Below, piece by piece: positions 8,475-17,098 of a stretch of 64,000 bases of DNA (its first letter is position 1; every line of letters begins with the position of its first letter). Both the position numbers and the translations under genes were made by a program. Origin of the DNA: Vibrio cortegadensis. Lineage in GTDB: Bacteria; Pseudomonadota; Gammaproteobacteria; Enterobacterales; Vibrionaceae. Below the pieces are notes generated by a model. That model was not told the DNA's origin, made no database searches, and worked only from the letters and a program-made list of their open reading frames with translations. Where the stretch lies: positions 1,364,001 to 1,428,000 of the forward strand of contig NZ_AP025472.1 of the NCBI RefSeq assembly GCF_024347395.1, written 5' to 3'.

Positions 8475-9245
8475 CTATGCTGCTTTAAGTTGAGTGGTAA
8501 TGTAAGGCTGCCACGCCTGTTGGTAGAGTTCTAAAGATTGACGACGCAAACTCGTTATCTGCGCGGTTTCAATATCATTCAGAGCTCGATTTTGCGCACT
8601 CGCCACACGTTCAATACCTTGGATGATTTCGTAAAGCTCATGTTCGGCTCCACTTTTCACTTCCGCTATTGCTTTTAAGTGCAATTGAACCTCAGCGACG
8701 ATGTTTGTTTTTGGAAGACGAACCAACAGGTTTAAATCACGGTAGCCTGAAGGGGCTGGGGATTTAAATCGGTTTTTGACTTTTACGATTTCAGCTTCAC
8801 GGCTAATGGTTTCGTATACCGTGACTAAGCTTTCTACATCGTCTGCAATTATCGTGGCACGAGCGAGGTCGGTGATTCTGTTTGTTTGACCATCAAGTTC
8901 TAGATTAATTTTCTCAATGGCACGATCTTGTGACTTCACACCAGCAAAGAGTGCGGAAGAATCAGTTAATAACGCTGTGCTTTTACAGATAGTTTCTAGC
9001 TCCAGTTGAGCTTGGTGTGCTTTGCTGTAAAGAATATCAAAATCATCATAAGGTTGAGTTGGTGACGATTTAATGGGTTTTATTCCGTAAAGTCCACTTA
9101 GGCTATGTTTGAAAAGCGTAGGAGAGACTTCATTCTGTGAGGATCGGTTTTGTTCAGTGGAAGGTGATGACACGGTTGCTGCAAATGCAGGCGCGCGACT
9201 GAGTACCAATAGCATTAATGCTGCTGTACGGAGAAAAGGGGCCAT
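8475..9245 (-). CDS. relV: Small alarmone synthetase RelV
   Basis: The 256-residue protein contains a RelA/SpoT synthetase domain (about residues 70-220) and no hydrolase or regulatory domain. Key positions visible are K104, the D-x-x-R pair D126/R129 in DLARAT, GYRD (168-171) and the catalytic E185 in VAEVQLH. They are offset by three from the residues I recall as essential in V. cholerae RelV (K107, D129, R132, E188). It would make (p)ppGpp under glucose or fatty-acid starvation. An AGGAG Shine-Dalgarno supports the start at 9245. The N-terminus MAPFLRTAALMLLVLSRAPA, ending near FAA, looks like a signal peptide, which is odd for an ATP-dependent enzyme. Its position next to ihfA matches V. 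cholerae. Confidence 0.88.
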   Translation of the reverse strand: MAPFLRTAALMLLVLSRAPAFAATVSSPSTEQNRSSQNEVSPTLFKHSLSGLYGIKPIKSSPTQPYDDFDILYSKAHQAQLELETICKSTALLTDSSALFAGVKSQDRAIEKINLELDGQTNRITDLARATIIADDVESLVTVYETISREAEIVKVKNRFKSPAPSGYRDLNLLVRLPKTNIVAEVQLHLKAIAEVKSGAEHELYEIIQGIERVASAQNRALNDIETAQITSLRRQSLELYQQAWQPYITTQLKAA

Positions 9246-9545
9246 TTACACTCCTAGATTACTGTTACAAAAAAGGGCACTTAAAGGCAGTAACGTGTTT
9301 TCAAGAAATCTAACTGTATAACCAAATTTAACTATTAATGACCTTGGGGTAGAAAAACTAAAACCAACCCTGAAGTCTTAATACATCAATAAAATGTGAG
9401 CTACATTGCACTTTATTTCTGTTAAAACAGAGAGTAACAAACCTCTTCTTTCGTATGTCAATTTAATGCGAAGGTTTTGTCTGAGCTTGTAATCAGTTAC
9501 TCTCTATTTGATGTATCCATTATCTACAGTGAATATGAATTAAAC
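9246..9545. other. Intergenic region between relV and tpm
   Basis: A divergent 300-bp spacer. No gene or recognisable operator was found. An in-frame upstream start for tpm at 9477 exists but would add 23 residues not found in the family. Confidence 0.4.
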
Positions 9546-10193
9546 ATGAACGATCCTGAATTTTGGCATAATAAATGGGCCGCGAATCAAATTGGCTTCC
9601 ATTTAGAAGATGTAAACCCTCTTTTAACTCAGTTTTGGCAAGCGTTAGAGCCATCACGCACACAAAACGTTTTTGTTCCTATGTGTGGTAAAAGCGAAGA
9701 TTTGATCTGGTTGGCGTCTAAGCACGATAGTGTGCAAGGCGTAGAGTTGAGCAAAATCGCTGTGCGGGCTCTGTTTGCTGAGCATTTGTACACGCCATTA
9801 GTGACAACGATGAACGGCCAATATGAACGCTATCAGTTTGATGAACTTGATATCTATGCTGGGGACTATTTCAATGCGCCAATTGATGATGTAGAGCTGA
9901 TTTATGACCGAGCGGCTTTGATCGCTATGCCTGAATCTATGCGTCAAGCTTATGTTGAAAAACTGAAAAGCGTGTTGAAACCAGGAGGAAAGATATTACT
10001 GGTAGGCTTGGATTACGCACAAGAAGAGATGGCAGGGCCTCCATTCAGTGTTCCGCATGCAGAGATCAAGACACTGTTTGACGATTTTACTATTACACAC
10101 CTTTATAGAGATGATGCTGACGAGAATCACCCACGAATTAAAAAAGGGCTGAGTCGATTTGCAGAAGAGGTTTGGCTGTTAGAAGCAAAATAG
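9546..10193 (+). CDS. tpm: Thiopurine S-methyltransferase
   Basis: The protein from ATG 9546 begins MNDPEFWHNKWAANQIGFHL, the canonical bacterial TPMT start; an in-frame start 23 codons upstream is rejected on that basis. The SAM-binding Rossmann methyltransferase signature includes VFVPMCGKSEDLIWLA (about 41-56), VQGVELS (about 64-70) and IYDRAALIAMP (about 111-121). TPMT-family enzymes transfer a methyl group from S-adenosylmethionine to thiopurines and, in bacteria, to selenium or tellurium oxyanions. Length (215 residues) is normal. It is convergent with purT. Confidence 0.93.
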   Translation: MNDPEFWHNKWAANQIGFHLEDVNPLLTQFWQALEPSRTQNVFVPMCGKSEDLIWLASKHDSVQGVELSKIAVRALFAEHLYTPLVTTMNGQYERYQFDELDIYAGDYFNAPIDDVELIYDRAALIAMPESMRQAYVEKLKSVLKPGGKILLVGLDYAQEEMAGPPFSVPHAEIKTLFDDFTITHLYRDDADENHPRIKKGLSRFAEEVWLLEAK

Positions 10194-10322
10194 TGCTGAA
10201 ACCGTGTGAATCTTTAGTGACGGCGTAACAATGTAATATTTGCTGCAAAGGCTTAGTGGAAAGGAATCCTAGTGGAAACCTAACGCTTTGCAGCAAAAGT
10301 TCATTAAGTAAGGGCTTATTTA

Positions 10323-10382
10323 GCCAAAACCTATCTATCCAGAACCTATCTAACCAGAACCGATCTAAACAAAACCTAGCTA
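10323..10382. repeat. 15-bp minisatellite, four copies
   Basis: Four head-to-tail degenerate copies of a 15-bp unit (10323-10337, 10338-10352, 10353-10367, 10368-10382) follow the pattern CCAGAACCTATCTA with 1-4 substitutions. They lie in the convergent spacer between tpm and purT. A minus-strand frame through them reads LDRFW repeats, but this is a by-product of the repeat rather than a gene. Confidence 0.8.
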
Positions 10383-10431
10383 GCAAATATTCATCAAGCA
10401 CAGACTCGATAGCATTCCTAACATTGTTGGC

Positions 10432-11607
10432 CTAGAAATGAATCGTAACCTTACTGGCACTCAGTATGGCAGCGTCAACGGCTTCTTCGATAGTCTCACG
10501 ACGAGTCAATGCCACACCTAGACGACGCGTTCCATCAATGTCCGGTTTCCCAAATAATCTGATTTGAGTTTGAGGCATTGCCAGTGCATCCTGCAAACCG
10601 TCAAAGCAGATGTTGTCCGAAGTACCAGCCGCAAGAACAACAGCAGATGCCGACGGACCATATTGAGTAATGGTGTTGATTGGCATACCAGTGAACGCTC
10701 GAACATGCAGAGCAAATTCAGACAACTCTTGAGAAATCAGCGTGACCATTCCGGTATCATGTGGGCGTGGAGAGACTTCATTGAAAACAACGTTATCGCC
10801 CTTTACAAACAGTTCTACCCCAAAGATGCCATAACCGCCTAGCGCATTAACTACCGACTCTGCGACACGCTGAGCTTCTTTAAGTGCACTTTCAGACATA
10901 CGCTGAGGCTGCCATGATTCACGGTAGTCGCCATCTTCCTGACGATGTCCAACAGGCGCACAAAAATGTACACCATCGACAGCACGCACCGTCAGCAGCG
11001 TTATTTCATAATCAAAATCGATAAAGCCTTCAACGATGACTCGACCAGCGCCAGTGCGTCCGCCTTCTTGCGCATAATTCCAGGCACAATCAATATCGTT
11101 CTCGGTTTTTATAACACTTTGCCCCTTACCTGACGAACTCATGACAGGCTTGACGACACAAGGTAGCCCTACAAACTCAACGGCGGAAACAAAATCTTCA
11201 TAAGAATCAGCAAAACGATAAGGAGAAGTTGGTAGCGATAACTCTTCGGCAGCTAAGCGGCGGATCCCTTCACGGTTCATCGTCAGCAGAGTCGCTTTCG
11301 CACTAGGCACCACATTCAATCCATTCGCTTCTAATTCGACCAGCTTATCAGTAGCAATTGCTTCAATCTCAGGAACAACATAATCTGGTTTTTCAAGCTC
11401 GATGACTTTCTCCAGAGCTTTACCATCTAACATATCTAGAACATGGCTACGGTGCGCGACATGCATTGCAGGAGCGTTAGGGTAGCGATCACACGCAATG
11501 ACCTCTAAACCCAACCGCTGACATTCAATGGCGACTTCTTTACCAAGCTCGCCAGAACCTAGTAATAGAACACGAGTTGCGCTTTTGCGCGTAGCTGTAC
11601 CAAACAT
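10432..11607 (-). CDS. purT: Formate-dependent phosphoribosylglycinamide formyltransferase 2
   Basis: The ATP-grasp enzyme converts GAR plus formate and ATP to formyl-GAR, the third step of de novo purine synthesis, independently of folate. The N-terminus MFGTATRKSATRVLLLGSGE and LGKEVAIECQRLGLEVIACD match E. coli PurT closely. Further signatures are HVAHRSHVLDMLDG, VPEIEAIAT, TMNREGIRRLAAEEL and the ATP-grasp metal site VFNEVSPRPHDTGMVT. The start at 11607 fits the family; a frame start 18 codons upstream lies within the promoter. A strong PurR operator lies upstream, so expression should fall when purines are plentiful. Confidence 0.96.
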   Translation of the reverse strand: MFGTATRKSATRVLLLGSGELGKEVAIECQRLGLEVIACDRYPNAPAMHVAHRSHVLDMLDGKALEKVIELEKPDYVVPEIEAIATDKLVELEANGLNVVPSAKATLLTMNREGIRRLAAEELSLPTSPYRFADSYEDFVSAVEFVGLPCVVKPVMSSSGKGQSVIKTENDIDCAWNYAQEGGRTGAGRVIVEGFIDFDYEITLLTVRAVDGVHFCAPVGHRQEDGDYRESWQPQRMSESALKEAQRVAESVVNALGGYGIFGVELFVKGDNVVFNEVSPRPHDTGMVTLISQELSEFALHVRAFTGMPINTITQYGPSASAVVLAAGTSDNICFDGLQDALAMPQTQIRLFGKPDIDGTRRLGVALTRRETIEEAVDAAILSASKVTIHF

Positions 11608-11641
11608 GTTAACCCTTAAATTTATGCTTTTCAGAAAATGA

Positions 11642-11687
11642 CTGCGGCGATAATACTGCATTCAAATCAAGAAGCAAACGTTTGCGC
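11642..11687 (-). promoter_or_regulatory. purT promoter with PurR operator
   Basis: The sequence AAGCAAACGTTTGCGC (11672-11687) is a near-perfect match to the PurR box consensus ACGCAAACGTTTGCGT. On the minus strand it overlaps a -35-like TTGCTT, followed after 16 bp by a -10 TATTAT (11650-11655). Repressor binding would occlude RNA polymerase. Confidence 0.85.
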
Positions 11688-11716
11688 AACTGTTCGGTGA
11701 AATTTTAAACGTAAAA

Positions 11717-11740
11717 AAGACGCTAATGAATAGCGTCTTT
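11717..11740 (-). terminator. cdd terminator
   Basis: The inverted repeat AAAGACGCTA / TAGCGTCTTT is followed on the minus strand by TTTTTTAC. It ends the cdd transcript just before the purT promoter. Confidence 0.85.
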
Positions 11741-11813
11741 CTCAAAATGTAATCATTACGATGCTGAGTTATGTATCGTTACTTCAACATCGCTTGATTA
11801 TGCGCGTCTCGAA

Positions 11814-12701
11814 TTACAGCGCAGCATAACTAACAGGGATATCAGGGTTAATCGCTTCAAGTGTAGACTGAGTGTCTGCAAGGTGGCTGATTGCCCCTTC
11901 TGACATTTCAACTAGAGCAGCAGATTCAATATCCTGAATATCATTACCAGCCATCAGTAGTTGTACAATCGCAACTTGAAGTGGTGGTAGGCTAGGGTTG
12001 AATGCTGCATTTTCAGCGTAAGCGCCTAGGTAAGTATTTCCGTTGCTCACTTTAATCGCGACACCACTAAGGTTTTTAGTGTAAGGCGCATGGCTACGGT
12101 TTAAAGCACCCAGAGCACTGACAATAAGTGGATCACTGTCAGAGGTGGTTGCTTGGTGATCAGTTTTTGTCATCAAGCCAGAAGTAATACCAAGATCAGC
12201 AGGGCCGAATGAATCTGGAAGGTACTGTTGAAGTGACATCTCTTCGCGTTCTGGAAGTTGGATCATCAACTCTTTTGCTGTTGTCAATTCATTCATAAAC
12301 TGGCGACAGTGGCCACATGGGCTAAAGTTGATGGTAATGTCGCTCAGTCCCTCTTCACCTTTCATCCAAGCGTGGCTGATAGCCGACTGTTCTGCGTGAA
12401 CAGTTTGACCAAGTTGTGCGCCAGCCACTTCCATGTTTGCACCGAAATACAAACGGCCAGAAAGACCTCGAACTACCGCTCCAACATAAAATTTGGAGAT
12501 TGGTGCGTAAGAGTAAGCCGCAGCAAATGGCAGTAGTGCAATGCGCAGTTCGTTATCTTTCATTTGAGTAATAGAAAGAAGCTCATCAAACTGCTCTTTT
12601 GATATTGTCGCATCAAAATTGTCAGCAAGAAGAATAGGAGATAAGAACTCTGTAATGTTAGTTGGTGCGGCTTCTAATGCCTGAATAATGCGACTCTTCA
12701 T
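11814..12701 (-). CDS. cdd: Cytidine deaminase (E. coli-type, two-domain)
   Basis: The 295-residue enzyme hydrolyses cytidine or deoxycytidine to uridine or deoxyuridine in pyrimidine salvage. The zinc site is visible as HAEQSAI (His and catalytic Glu, about 102-108) and PCGHCRQF (two Cys, about 128-135). It has the long two-domain form, whose C-terminal half is a degenerate copy of the catalytic domain. An AAGGA Shine-Dalgarno precedes the ATG at 12701. It is a single-gene unit with its own terminator. Confidence 0.95.
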   Translation of the reverse strand: MKSRIIQALEAAPTNITEFLSPILLADNFDATISKEQFDELLSITQMKDNELRIALLPFAAAYSYAPISKFYVGAVVRGLSGRLYFGANMEVAGAQLGQTVHAEQSAISHAWMKGEEGLSDITINFSPCGHCRQFMNELTTAKELMIQLPEREEMSLQQYLPDSFGPADLGITSGLMTKTDHQATTSDSDPLIVSALGALNRSHAPYTKNLSGVAIKVSNGNTYLGAYAENAAFNPSLPPLQVAIVQLLMAGNDIQDIESAALVEMSEGAISHLADTQSTLEAINPDIPVSYAAL

Positions 12702-12985
12702 GGTGAATCCTTGTATAAGCGTTGAAGTTAATTCTATGACATCAGTAAAATGATGCTGAGGCGCAGGTCACATTATCAAATGTAACGAGGTGTTCTGTTG
12801 CAATATTAGAGTGAGGTCACACATGATAACGATTACAAGGGGAAAATTGTTATTCACGTCATGTATTGTTGCCCCTGACTGCGACACAAAGTGGGCGAAA
12901 TGAAAGAGGATAAGTGGTAAATGGTCAATCGCTGATGATTAATTGACCACATTTAAGGCGAGATTAGAGAATCAACGCCTTTATG
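12702..12985. other. Intergenic region upstream of cdd
   Basis: This spacer between cdd and the lrgBA pair must hold the cdd promoter. I see an ATGATAACGATTAC motif near 12823, but no operator I can name with confidence. Confidence 0.35.
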
Positions 12986-13052
12986 ATTGAAAGCCTAGTC
13001 TTAATCTGAAAGCTTGGTCTTAATTTGAAAACTTAGCCTTAATTTGAAAGCC
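12986..13052. repeat. 19-bp minisatellite spanning the lrgB stop codon
   Basis: Three tandem 19-bp units (12986-13004, 13005-13023, 13024-13042) and a partial fourth follow TTTGAAAGCTTAGTCTTAA with a few substitutions. The last units cover the end of lrgB, so the repeat seems to have grown out of its 3' end. Confidence 0.75.
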
Positions 13053-13716
13053 AAACGGCCAAATCAAAGAAAGAGGGTGCAAGAATAGAAGTAATCACAC
13101 CGCACAAAACTAAGGCCAAAGAGCTAAACGCAGCATCTTTGGGATCGGTTTCTGCACATGTCGCAGTGCCTAATGCATGAGAAACGGTTCCCATGGTTAA
13201 ACCTTTTGCAATCGGATGTGTGATATTCAGTAAGCTATAAATAGGGTAGGCAGCAATCGCTCCAAACAAGCCAACAATGAGCACCAAAATCGCGGCTATT
13301 GCAGGTTCTCCTCCTAAGTGACTTGAGACTTCCATCGCAATTGGGGTGGTGACCGACTTGCCTAACAAACTTGCTATTAGCGTGATGTCTGCGGAAAAAT
13401 AAACAGCAATCAGCGTGGCACTCAGCATAGACAGCACGCTGCCAACGCCACAAGCAAGCATGATGATGCGCCAATTCGCACGTATCTGTGGAAGTTGTTC
13501 ATACAAAGGATAAGCGAGGGCAACAACAGCAGGCTGAAGCAAAAAGCTGATCCATTCATTATCGGCATAGTACGTTTCAAATGGGACTTTCAAGAAAGTC
13601 AGCAGCGGTATAATGATCGCAATGCTGATCAGCAATGGATTCATAATAGGGTTGCTTGATTTTATACTAAGCCATCGAGCGAATAGGAAAACGGCAATCG
13701 TAACGAGTAACCACAT
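13039..13716 (-). CDS. lrgB: LrgB/YohK-family inner-membrane protein
   Basis: Starting at ATG 13716 (MWLLVTIAVFLFARWLS), the 225-residue protein is a multi-spanning membrane protein with the family's conserved LLGKSVTTPIAMEVS, GGEPAIAAI and GTVSHALGTA segments. It pairs with LrgA, whose stop it overlaps by one base (TAATG). LrgB/CidB proteins work with the holin-like LrgA/CidA partner in murein hydrolase control or in transport of glycolate or pyruvate; which applies here cannot be read from sequence. A longer frame beginning 13 codons upstream is rejected because it lies inside lrgA. Confidence 0.88.
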   Translation of the reverse strand: MWLLVTIAVFLFARWLSIKSSNPIMNPLLISIAIIIPLLTFLKVPFETYYADNEWISFLLQPAVVALAYPLYEQLPQIRANWRIIMLACGVGSVLSMLSATLIAVYFSADITLIASLLGKSVTTPIAMEVSSHLGGEPAIAAILVLIVGLFGAIAAYPIYSLLNITHPIAKGLTMGTVSHALGTATCAETDPKDAAFSSLALVLCGVITSILAPSFFDLAVWLSN

Positions 13717-14081
13717 TACTTGTTCCCCTTCTTCAAAAATCGGTCTAAACCCCAACCTAAGCTCACTAAAACAATAAGAGTACCGCCAACTGCACTGGCC
13801 ATAATCGGCAGAGCGTTATTCAGCAGCATATCGAAATGTTCCATGAGCCCGACACTGATGGGCACAAACAGCAGTATCATAAAACGGATGAGTAGGCTTG
13901 CAGAAGGTTGAACCCAATGTACCGGAACTAAGCCAGAGGCCATTAACCCGAAAAGAATAAGCATGCCAATGACACTGCCAGGAATTGAGAGCGACAGTAA
14001 ATGCTGGATCCCAAGCCCAGCGGAAAGGGATCCTAATATCAATGCAAAAGAGACAATGTAGCCAAGAAGCGTTTTCGCCAT
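13716..14081 (-). CDS. lrgA: LrgA/CidA/YohJ-family holin-like membrane protein
   Basis: The 121-residue protein has four hydrophobic segments and the family core LSIPGSVIGMLILFGLMASG (about 31-50), followed by the FVPISVGLMEH region. It forms a two-gene operon with lrgB (one-base overlap). The protein is an inner-membrane holin-like factor. Downstream of sbcB by about 40 bp in the same direction, it might share the sbcB transcript. Confidence 0.88.
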   Translation of the reverse strand: MAKTLLGYIVSFALILGSLSAGLGIQHLLSLSIPGSVIGMLILFGLMASGLVPVHWVQPSASLLIRFMILLFVPISVGLMEHFDMLLNNALPIMASAVGGTLIVLVSLGWGLDRFLKKGNK

Positions 14082-14120
14082 AGTGAGATATGTTCCATAG
14101 AAGATAAGCGTATTTTGTAC

Positions 14121-15545
14121 TTAAGAGACGAGTTTCTCCACGTACTGGTATACCGATTTTAAAAGAGCGATCTTCTTTTCGTCACTTTCATGTTCGTGAA
14201 CTAAGTTTTCCAGATTAAGCATATAACTTTCAATACGACTTTCGAAGTACTCGCGACTATGGTTTGCCCAGCGTTGTTGTTCTGATTCACTGAGTGTCCA
14301 AGGGTAGTTACGCGCACGGTAGCGGAATAACAGCGGCTCAATTCGCGGATCTCGGAATGTAATATCAAGAGTTCCAAGATGTTGTGGATCAGCTTGACGA
14401 ATAATATCCATCGAAGCTTTGTCCGCTGGAGAGAAAAAGCCTTCGTATAATTTAGTATCTACATCATCAGACGATTCAAATTGACGCTCAATGCTGTGCA
14501 GACCAATCAGCTTTTCACGGATCTCAGGATTCTGTCTCAACAACGCCAAATGTTTTAAGCACTGTTCGCGGTCAATGCCAATGTTAGCTGCATTTTCTGC
14601 GGTTAATGTTTTAGCCGGTGCCAGAATTGGGCATTTATTCAAATGGACTAATTTAACTGGAACAGGAAGTTCATCCGCTGCGAGATCGTCACGCTTGGTA
14701 AACATACGTTTATGCAGTTGATCAATACCTAGATCAAAAAGTGGGGTTGGATCTTTTGCTAAATCAACAACAATGACGGCATTGTTATTAGTTGGATGCC
14801 AAGCAACAGGCACAATCCAACTTGTGTAGGAACAATCTCGACCAAGCATACCTGAAACATGCATCAGAGGAGTCATGTTCACGATGTCCACCAGCTCGTT
14901 CAGTTTGCGTTTGTGGCGCATGTTGTAGAGATAATCGAACATCTTAGGTTGTGCTGCTTTGAGCTTTTTCGCCAGCTCAATCGTTGCGATCACATCTGCC
15001 ATCGCATCATGGGCATTTTCATGTTCGATGCCATTCGCTTTTGAAAGGTGCTCAAGTTTAAAGCTTGGGTAGCCTTCATCGTTCTCAGGCCAAATAATAC
15101 CTTCTGGACGCAAAGCATGACAGGCGCGCATTACATCGAGCAGATCCCAGCGAGAGTTGCCGTTCTGCCAGCTCCATGCATACGGATCGATAAAGTTACG
15201 GTAACAAGTATAGCGTGTCACTTCATCATCGAATCGAATGCTGTTGTAACCCAAGCTGGTGGTATTTGGCTTTGACAGTTCAGCATGAATTTTAGCGATA
15301 AATTCAGGTTCAGGGAGGCCTTCTTTCATCGCTTTCTGTGGCGTGATTCGAGTAATTAAAGCCGCTTCTGGCCCCGGCAGATAATCTGATGGTAGTTGGC
15401 AGTAAATAACAAGAGGTTCACCAATAATATTGAAATCTTGGTCGGTACGTACACCAGCAAACTGGCTTGGACGATCCTTGGCAGGACTCACGCCCCAAGT
15501 CTCATAATCGAAGAAGAAGTATGTAGCCTGTTCATCAGTATTCAT
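14121..15545 (-). CDS. sbcB: Exodeoxyribonuclease I
   Basis: Exonuclease I degrades single-stranded DNA 3'->5' and acts in mismatch repair and recombination. The DEDD exonuclease motifs are visible: FFDYETWG near the N-terminus (Exo I Asp and Glu), YNSIRFDDEVTRY (about 109-121), and HDAMADVIATIELA (about 178-191). ATG 15545 gives MNTDEQATYFFFDYETWG, close to the E. coli start; a TTG at 15575 with an AAGGG-like Shine-Dalgarno is an alternative adding ten residues. The prophage is inserted about 120 bp upstream, so its promoter region now abuts attL. Confidence 0.95.
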   Translation of the reverse strand: MNTDEQATYFFFDYETWGVSPAKDRPSQFAGVRTDQDFNIIGEPLVIYCQLPSDYLPGPEAALITRITPQKAMKEGLPEPEFIAKIHAELSKPNTTSLGYNSIRFDDEVTRYTCYRNFIDPYAWSWQNGNSRWDLLDVMRACHALRPEGIIWPENDEGYPSFKLEHLSKANGIEHENAHDAMADVIATIELAKKLKAAQPKMFDYLYNMRHKRKLNELVDIVNMTPLMHVSGMLGRDCSYTSWIVPVAWHPTNNNAVIVVDLAKDPTPLFDLGIDQLHKRMFTKRDDLAADELPVPVKLVHLNKCPILAPAKTLTAENAANIGIDREQCLKHLALLRQNPEIREKLIGLHSIERQFESSDDVDTKLYEGFFSPADKASMDIIRQADPQHLGTLDITFRDPRIEPLLFRYRARNYPWTLSESEQQRWANHSREYFESRIESYMLNLENLVHEHESDEKKIALLKSVYQYVEKLVS

Positions 15546-15662
15546 GCTTTTTGTGCTTTGCTTTGGATTATTCAAAACAGCCCTTTGTTATCAGTCGATT
15601 AGCATCATTTGTTGTGCTATATTTTCAATCGAATTTTATTGTTTTAGTGCGTTTTACATATG

Positions 15663-15677
15663 TATTTGCGTCTAAAT
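15663..15677. repeat. attL core repeat
   Basis: TATTTGCGTCTAAAT, identical to 56237-56251. It lies 64 bp upstream of the integrase start and 118 bp from the sbcB start, in an intergenic target rather than a tRNA gene. Confidence 0.85.
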
Positions 15678-15694
15678 ATGTGTCCATTTTTGCT

Positions 15695-15709
15695 AAGTGC
15701 TGCGTCCTA
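15695..15709 (+). promoter_or_regulatory. Candidate integrase arm-type repeat (copy 1)
   Basis: AAGTGCTGCGTCCTA recurs as AAGTGCAGCGTCCTT at 17032-17046, flanking the integrase gene. A shorter GCGTCCTA abuts the attR core (56231-56238). Such repeats could be arm sites or excisionase sites; this is inference. Confidence 0.4.
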
Positions 15710-15726
15710 ATTTTAAAGGCAAACAA

Positions 15727-16911
15727 ATGAGCTTAACTGATAAACAATTGAAGGCTATCTCTAAGTCAAATGAGTATGACGGAGTCGCAGAATTGAATGA
15801 TGGAGAAGGCTTAATAGCTAAAATATCTCCAAAGGCAAATATCACATTTCAGTATAGATGCAGATACAACGGTAAAAACAAACGCATACGTATAGGCAAG
15901 TATCCGATAATAAGCCTTAAGAATGCAAGGCAAATCCACAAAAGGATGCTTGAACTTAAAGAAGAAGGGCGAAACCCTGAAATAGCCTTAACGGGTGAAA
16001 CCGACTTCATCACCCTAAAAGACTGCTTAGATTTCTGGTTTGAAAATAAAGTCTCAAATCAAAAAGAGGGAACACGCACTCTTTATGAGTCGGTTGCGAA
16101 AAACTATTTCTATCATGCATTTCTAGATAGAGATGTAGAGAAAGTCACTGCACGAGAATGGATGCACTGGTTTGATGAAATCGCCAAGAAGAATCCTAAA
16201 ACGGCCAACTCTGCTTTCTCAAAGATGCGAGGTTGTCTCAATTTTTGCAAATCAAAATTCATTATCGATGGTACTCATTTTGAAAAGATAAAACAGCAAG
16301 ATGTTGGAGAACAATCAACAGCTGGTGATCGAGTTTTGTCATTGCCGGAATTGGCAAAAGTGTGGATAGCTATTGAGCGTAGTAAAGCAGGTACTTCAAC
16401 GAAGAATTTACACCTAATGACCATTCTTTGGGGTAACCGGATATCAGAATTGCGCCAAGCAAGGCGTTGCCATTTCGACATGATTAATGATGTTTGGACC
16501 GTACCACCAGAACTGAGCAAAATGGGTAATACCATTCGCAGGCCAATTCCTAAACATATTAAACCAATGTTAGAGCGATTAATGAATATTTATGATGACT
16601 ACCTTTTCCCAGGGGCATCATTACATAAGCCAATCACTATTTCAGGGGCAAATCGTTATATAAGAAGGCTTCGTGATTCGATGGACTTACCTCACTGGCG
16701 AACTCATGACTTCAGGCGCAGTATATCTACTTTATGTTCAGAGCAGGGCACCATGCCACACGTTACAGAAAAGATGCTCGGTCATGAGCTAGTTGGAGTT
16801 ATGGCCATATATAACAAACATGATTGGTTGGCTGAGCAAAAAGAAGGGTATGAGATATTTGCGGATGCTCTTTTTGGGCAAGTTAAAATAGAACTGACAT
16901 CGATAAATTAG
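15727..16911 (+). CDS. int: Prophage tyrosine recombinase (integrase)
   Basis: The 394-residue protein from ATG 15727 has an N-terminal arm-binding DUF4102-type domain (ending near the RIGKYPIISLKNAR segment), a SAM-like core-binding domain, and a C-terminal catalytic domain. Visible catalytic residues are the Arg in WGNRISELR (about 237), HDFRRS (HxxR), the His in MLGHE and the Tyr in AIYNKHDW. It would catalyse integration and excision at the 15-bp att repeats. Position directly inside attL is typical. The 15697 alternative start would extend into the candidate arm site. Confidence 0.93.
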   Translation: MSLTDKQLKAISKSNEYDGVAELNDGEGLIAKISPKANITFQYRCRYNGKNKRIRIGKYPIISLKNARQIHKRMLELKEEGRNPEIALTGETDFITLKDCLDFWFENKVSNQKEGTRTLYESVAKNYFYHAFLDRDVEKVTAREWMHWFDEIAKKNPKTANSAFSKMRGCLNFCKSKFIIDGTHFEKIKQQDVGEQSTAGDRVLSLPELAKVWIAIERSKAGTSTKNLHLMTILWGNRISELRQARRCHFDMINDVWTVPPELSKMGNTIRRPIPKHIKPMLERLMNIYDDYLFPGASLHKPITISGANRYIRRLRDSMDLPHWRTHDFRRSISTLCSEQGTMPHVTEKMLGHELVGVMAIYNKHDWLAEQKEGYEIFADALFGQVKIELTSIN

Positions 16912-17031
16912 CTAAGTGTTACGTGATCTATTGTATTGCGTCATAAGCATTATTGTTATGGGTTTTGTAAGATTTTATTGCTGTTCGAGTACCTCAAAGT
17001 TCCAAACTTTTTTTTCATTTTTTGTAAAATA

Positions 17032-17046
17032 AAGTGCAGCGTCCTT
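17032..17046 (+). promoter_or_regulatory. Candidate integrase arm-type repeat (copy 2)
   Basis: AAGTGCAGCGTCCTT matches 15695-15709 at all but two positions and lies just downstream of the integrase gene. Confidence 0.35.
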
Positions 17047-17098
17047 TTTGTTGGGTTAGGATCGAAACTTATCCAAAAAATCTAACGATAGTAAAAAA

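Noticed and set aside
10138..10401. 87-codon minus-strand ORF with LDRFW repeats
   Set aside because: It arises from the 15-bp tandem repeat and overlaps the tpm end; no Shine-Dalgarno or plausible protein character.
10323..13052. Tandem repeats considered as CRISPR
   Set aside because: Units are contiguous (no spacers), degenerate, and there are no cas genes.
15600..15700. tRNA or tmRNA as prophage attachment target
   Set aside because: No cloverleaf-like sequence or tRNA 3' end is seen at either att repeat.
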